From the NCBI GenBank assembly GCA_017397695.1, contig JAFQIF010000061.1, positions 1 through 5,960 on the forward strand: a DNA stretch of 5,960 bases, given 5' to 3'. Every line of letters starts with the position of its first letter. Position 1 is the first letter of the stretch. The translations under genes and the position numbers were made by a program. This DNA is from Clostridia bacterium. GTDB lineage: Bacteria; Bacillota_A; Clostridia; Christensenellales; Aristaeellaceae. This document shows, in pieces, positions 5,278 through 5,960 of this stretch. The notes below the pieces were generated by a model that made no database searches, was not told where the DNA came from, and was given only the letters and a program-made list of their open reading frames with translations.

Positions 5278-5463
5278 CATGTTCGAATCAGTATACATGA
5301 ATAGAATTCACGTATGTCCTGCATTTTATTCTCTATATTTGCAGCTTGCATGCAACTATACAGGTCTGATTATGCAAATTCCCGGCCTGAAAACGGCCTG
5401 CGAACCGCGGCGGTGCATTTTTGTGACCAAGCAAAGTTTTCTTGATATTTTTAGAAAAAACAG
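5278..5463. other. Intergenic region with no supported gene
   Basis: This stretch lies between the nth terminator and the promoter of the small gene. Nothing in it looks coding: the open frame running across it starts before the terminator and has no ribosome binding site. It contains the 10-bp palindrome TTGCATGCAA (5348-5357), and two direct CGGCCTG copies separated by 4 bases (near 5384-5401) that could be regulator sites. It becomes AT-rich just before the next promoter. Confidence 0.5.
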
Positions 5464-5492
5464 TGTACAACCAGCATTTTCCATGCTATAAT
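5464..5492 (+). promoter_or_regulatory. Strong promoter of the 46-residue ORF
   Basis: TGTACA (5464-5469), a 17-nt spacer and consensus TATAAT (5487-5492) preceded by TGC form an extended -10 promoter. An AT-rich run upstream may act as an UP element. The predicted start is near 5499, leaving a 5'UTR of about 72 nt. That UTR holds a GCGGCA/TGCCGC hairpin (5509-5530) and an unstructured CAACAACAACA stretch. Confidence 0.8.
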
Positions 5493-5570
5493 AGCCTCAC
5501 AAAGAAGCGGCAGTGCGACCCGTGCCGCCAACAACAACATCCTGCAAAATAATGAAAGTGAGGCATTCTC

Positions 5571-5711
5571 ATGCTGACTGTTCTTTTCGTTTTCGCCGTT
5601 CTGTTCGGCGCTTCCAAGCTCCTGTCCATCTTCGACGGCCAGTCCTCCTCCCGTGAGGTCGGCAGCTACCTGCGCTACGAGTACAACGCGACCATGCTGT
5701 CCCGTCTGTAA
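5571..5711 (+). CDS. Small protein of unknown function (46 aa), hydrophobic N-terminus
   Basis: I do not recognise this protein. Residues 2-20 (LTVLFVFAVLFGASKLLSI) are hydrophobic with a single Lys and could form one membrane segment or an amphipathic anchor. Residues 22-46 are polar, with three Tyr/Arg-rich turns (SYLRYEYNAT) and an Arg-Leu C-terminus. It is supported as a gene by a strong extended -10 promoter, GTGAGG (5558-5563) about 7 nt before the ATG, a TAA stop and an intrinsic terminator 16 bp later. The codons are those of a well-expressed gene (CTG, TCC, CGT, GAC). It is too far from nth, and separated from it by a terminator, to be cotranscribed. The longer open frame on the opposite strand has no such signals. 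Small membrane proteins of this kind often regulate a partner or act as a toxin, but nothing here decides. Confidence 0.7.
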   Translation: MLTVLFVFAVLFGASKLLSIFDGQSSSREVGSYLRYEYNATMLSRL

Positions 5712-5727
5712 TTCAGCAAACTTTGCC

Positions 5728-5752
5728 ACGCCGGATTCTCCGGCGTTTTTTT
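5728..5752 (+). terminator. Intrinsic terminator after the 46-residue ORF
   Basis: ACGCCGG (5728-5734) pairs with CCGGCGT (5740-5746) around the loop ATTCT, and the T-run extends over 5746-5752. It is a classic terminator 16 bp after the stop codon. The right repeat starts 10 bp beyond it. Confidence 0.92.
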
Positions 5753-5761
5753 ATTGCGCGA

Positions 5762-5960
5762 AAGGGATAGAAAGTTCATTAAAGAATCTTGAAACCGCCG
5801 CGAAGCGAAGAAGGGTCAAGGGATGAAATCCCCAACGTAACCCAATCGAAGAAAAAAGCAAGAATCGGAGCGGAGCCGAAGGCGACAATTACGATTCCGG
5901 TACAGATTGAAAGAATTTCTCAGACTACACAAATTCTTTCAAAGCTGTGTCAGAATCAAA
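5762..5960. repeat. Right copy of inverted, non-coding dispersed repeat (199 bp)
   Basis: This is the reverse complement of 3-228, with one substitution (5873) and without the 27-bp insertion seen in the left copy. Its outer edge coincides exactly with the window end, and its inner edge (AAGGGATAG) starts 10 bp past the terminator of the 46-residue gene. It contains the same 12-bp-arm inverted repeat (5907-5918 and 5931-5942). No coding capacity is credible. It is probably a member of the same dispersed repeat family. Confidence 0.9.

Noticed and set aside
5234..5491. 85-codon plus-strand frame after nth.
   Set aside because: It starts before and runs through the nth terminator, has no ribosome binding site, and ends inside the promoter of the small gene.
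5494..5564. GCCTCAC (5494-5500) pairing with GTGAGGC (5558-5564) to hide the ribosome binding site of the small gene.
   Set aside because: The predicted transcription start is near 5499, so most of the first arm would not be in the RNA.
5451..5729. 92-codon minus-strand frame opposite the small gene.
   Set aside because: It has no promoter or ribosome binding site on that strand and covers the promoter, 5'UTR and ORF of the better-supported plus-strand gene.
3..5960. The whole window as a transposon or composite mobile element bounded by terminal inverted repeats.
   Set aside because: There is no transposase, integrase or relaxase gene, the cargo includes nth and a desulfurase with their own promoters, and the repeats stop at gene ends. 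Two insertions of a dispersed repeat explain it better.

Overview
The window looks like a chromosomal segment from a GC-rich, anaerobic member of the Clostridia (Bacillota), probably a gut commensal. The main reasons are an ANTAR regulator with a degenerate receiver, a 'cysteine desulfurase family' protein of the type found beside DUF3343 proteins, strong Gram-positive ribosome binding sites (AGGAG or GGAGG), and clear -35/-10 promoters with extended -10 TGn elements. I cannot name the genus. I see no rRNA, tRNA, CRISPR array or transposase.

Layout. Positions 3-228 and 5762-5960 are two inverted copies of one non-coding repeat. They differ by one substitution and one 27-bp indel, and they fill both ends of the window. 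Between them, the minus strand carries, in order of transcription, a cysteine desulfurase (2957-4078), an ANTAR-domain regulator (2189-2749), a GNAT acetyltransferase (1533-2090) and an MFS efflux-type transporter (234-1322). The plus strand carries a DUF3343 Se/S-carrier-like protein (4225-4506), endonuclease III nth (4571-5212) and an unrecognised 46-residue protein (5571-5711). The desulfurase and DUF3343 genes are divergent around a 146-bp region containing dyad symmetries. Most units have their own promoter, and several have good intrinsic terminators, so this is a row of short transcription units rather than one long operon.

The most interesting element is the roughly 200-nt leader in front of the MFS transporter. 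A good extended -10 promoter overlaps the end of the GNAT gene. It is followed by a strong Shine-Dalgarno and a 31-codon upstream ORF containing a Lys-Met-Arg triplet. Next comes an intrinsic terminator hairpin whose 3' arm is the transporter's own Shine-Dalgarno, and an upstream segment can pair with the terminator's 5' arm instead. This is the architecture of ribosome-stalling attenuators that control antibiotic-resistance genes. It suggests that the transporter is an inducible pump for a ribosome-targeting compound. The sequence supports the structure; the inducer and the mechanism are inference.

The other genes are metabolic or housekeeping: sulfur or selenium mobilisation (desulfurase plus DUF3343), base-excision repair (nth) and N-acetylation (GNAT). 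The ANTAR protein lacks the receiver phospho-acceptor and probably acts on RNA by antitermination in response to a signal other than phosphorylation. The 46-residue gene has its own strong promoter, ribosome binding site and terminator, so it is probably a real, well-expressed small membrane-associated protein.
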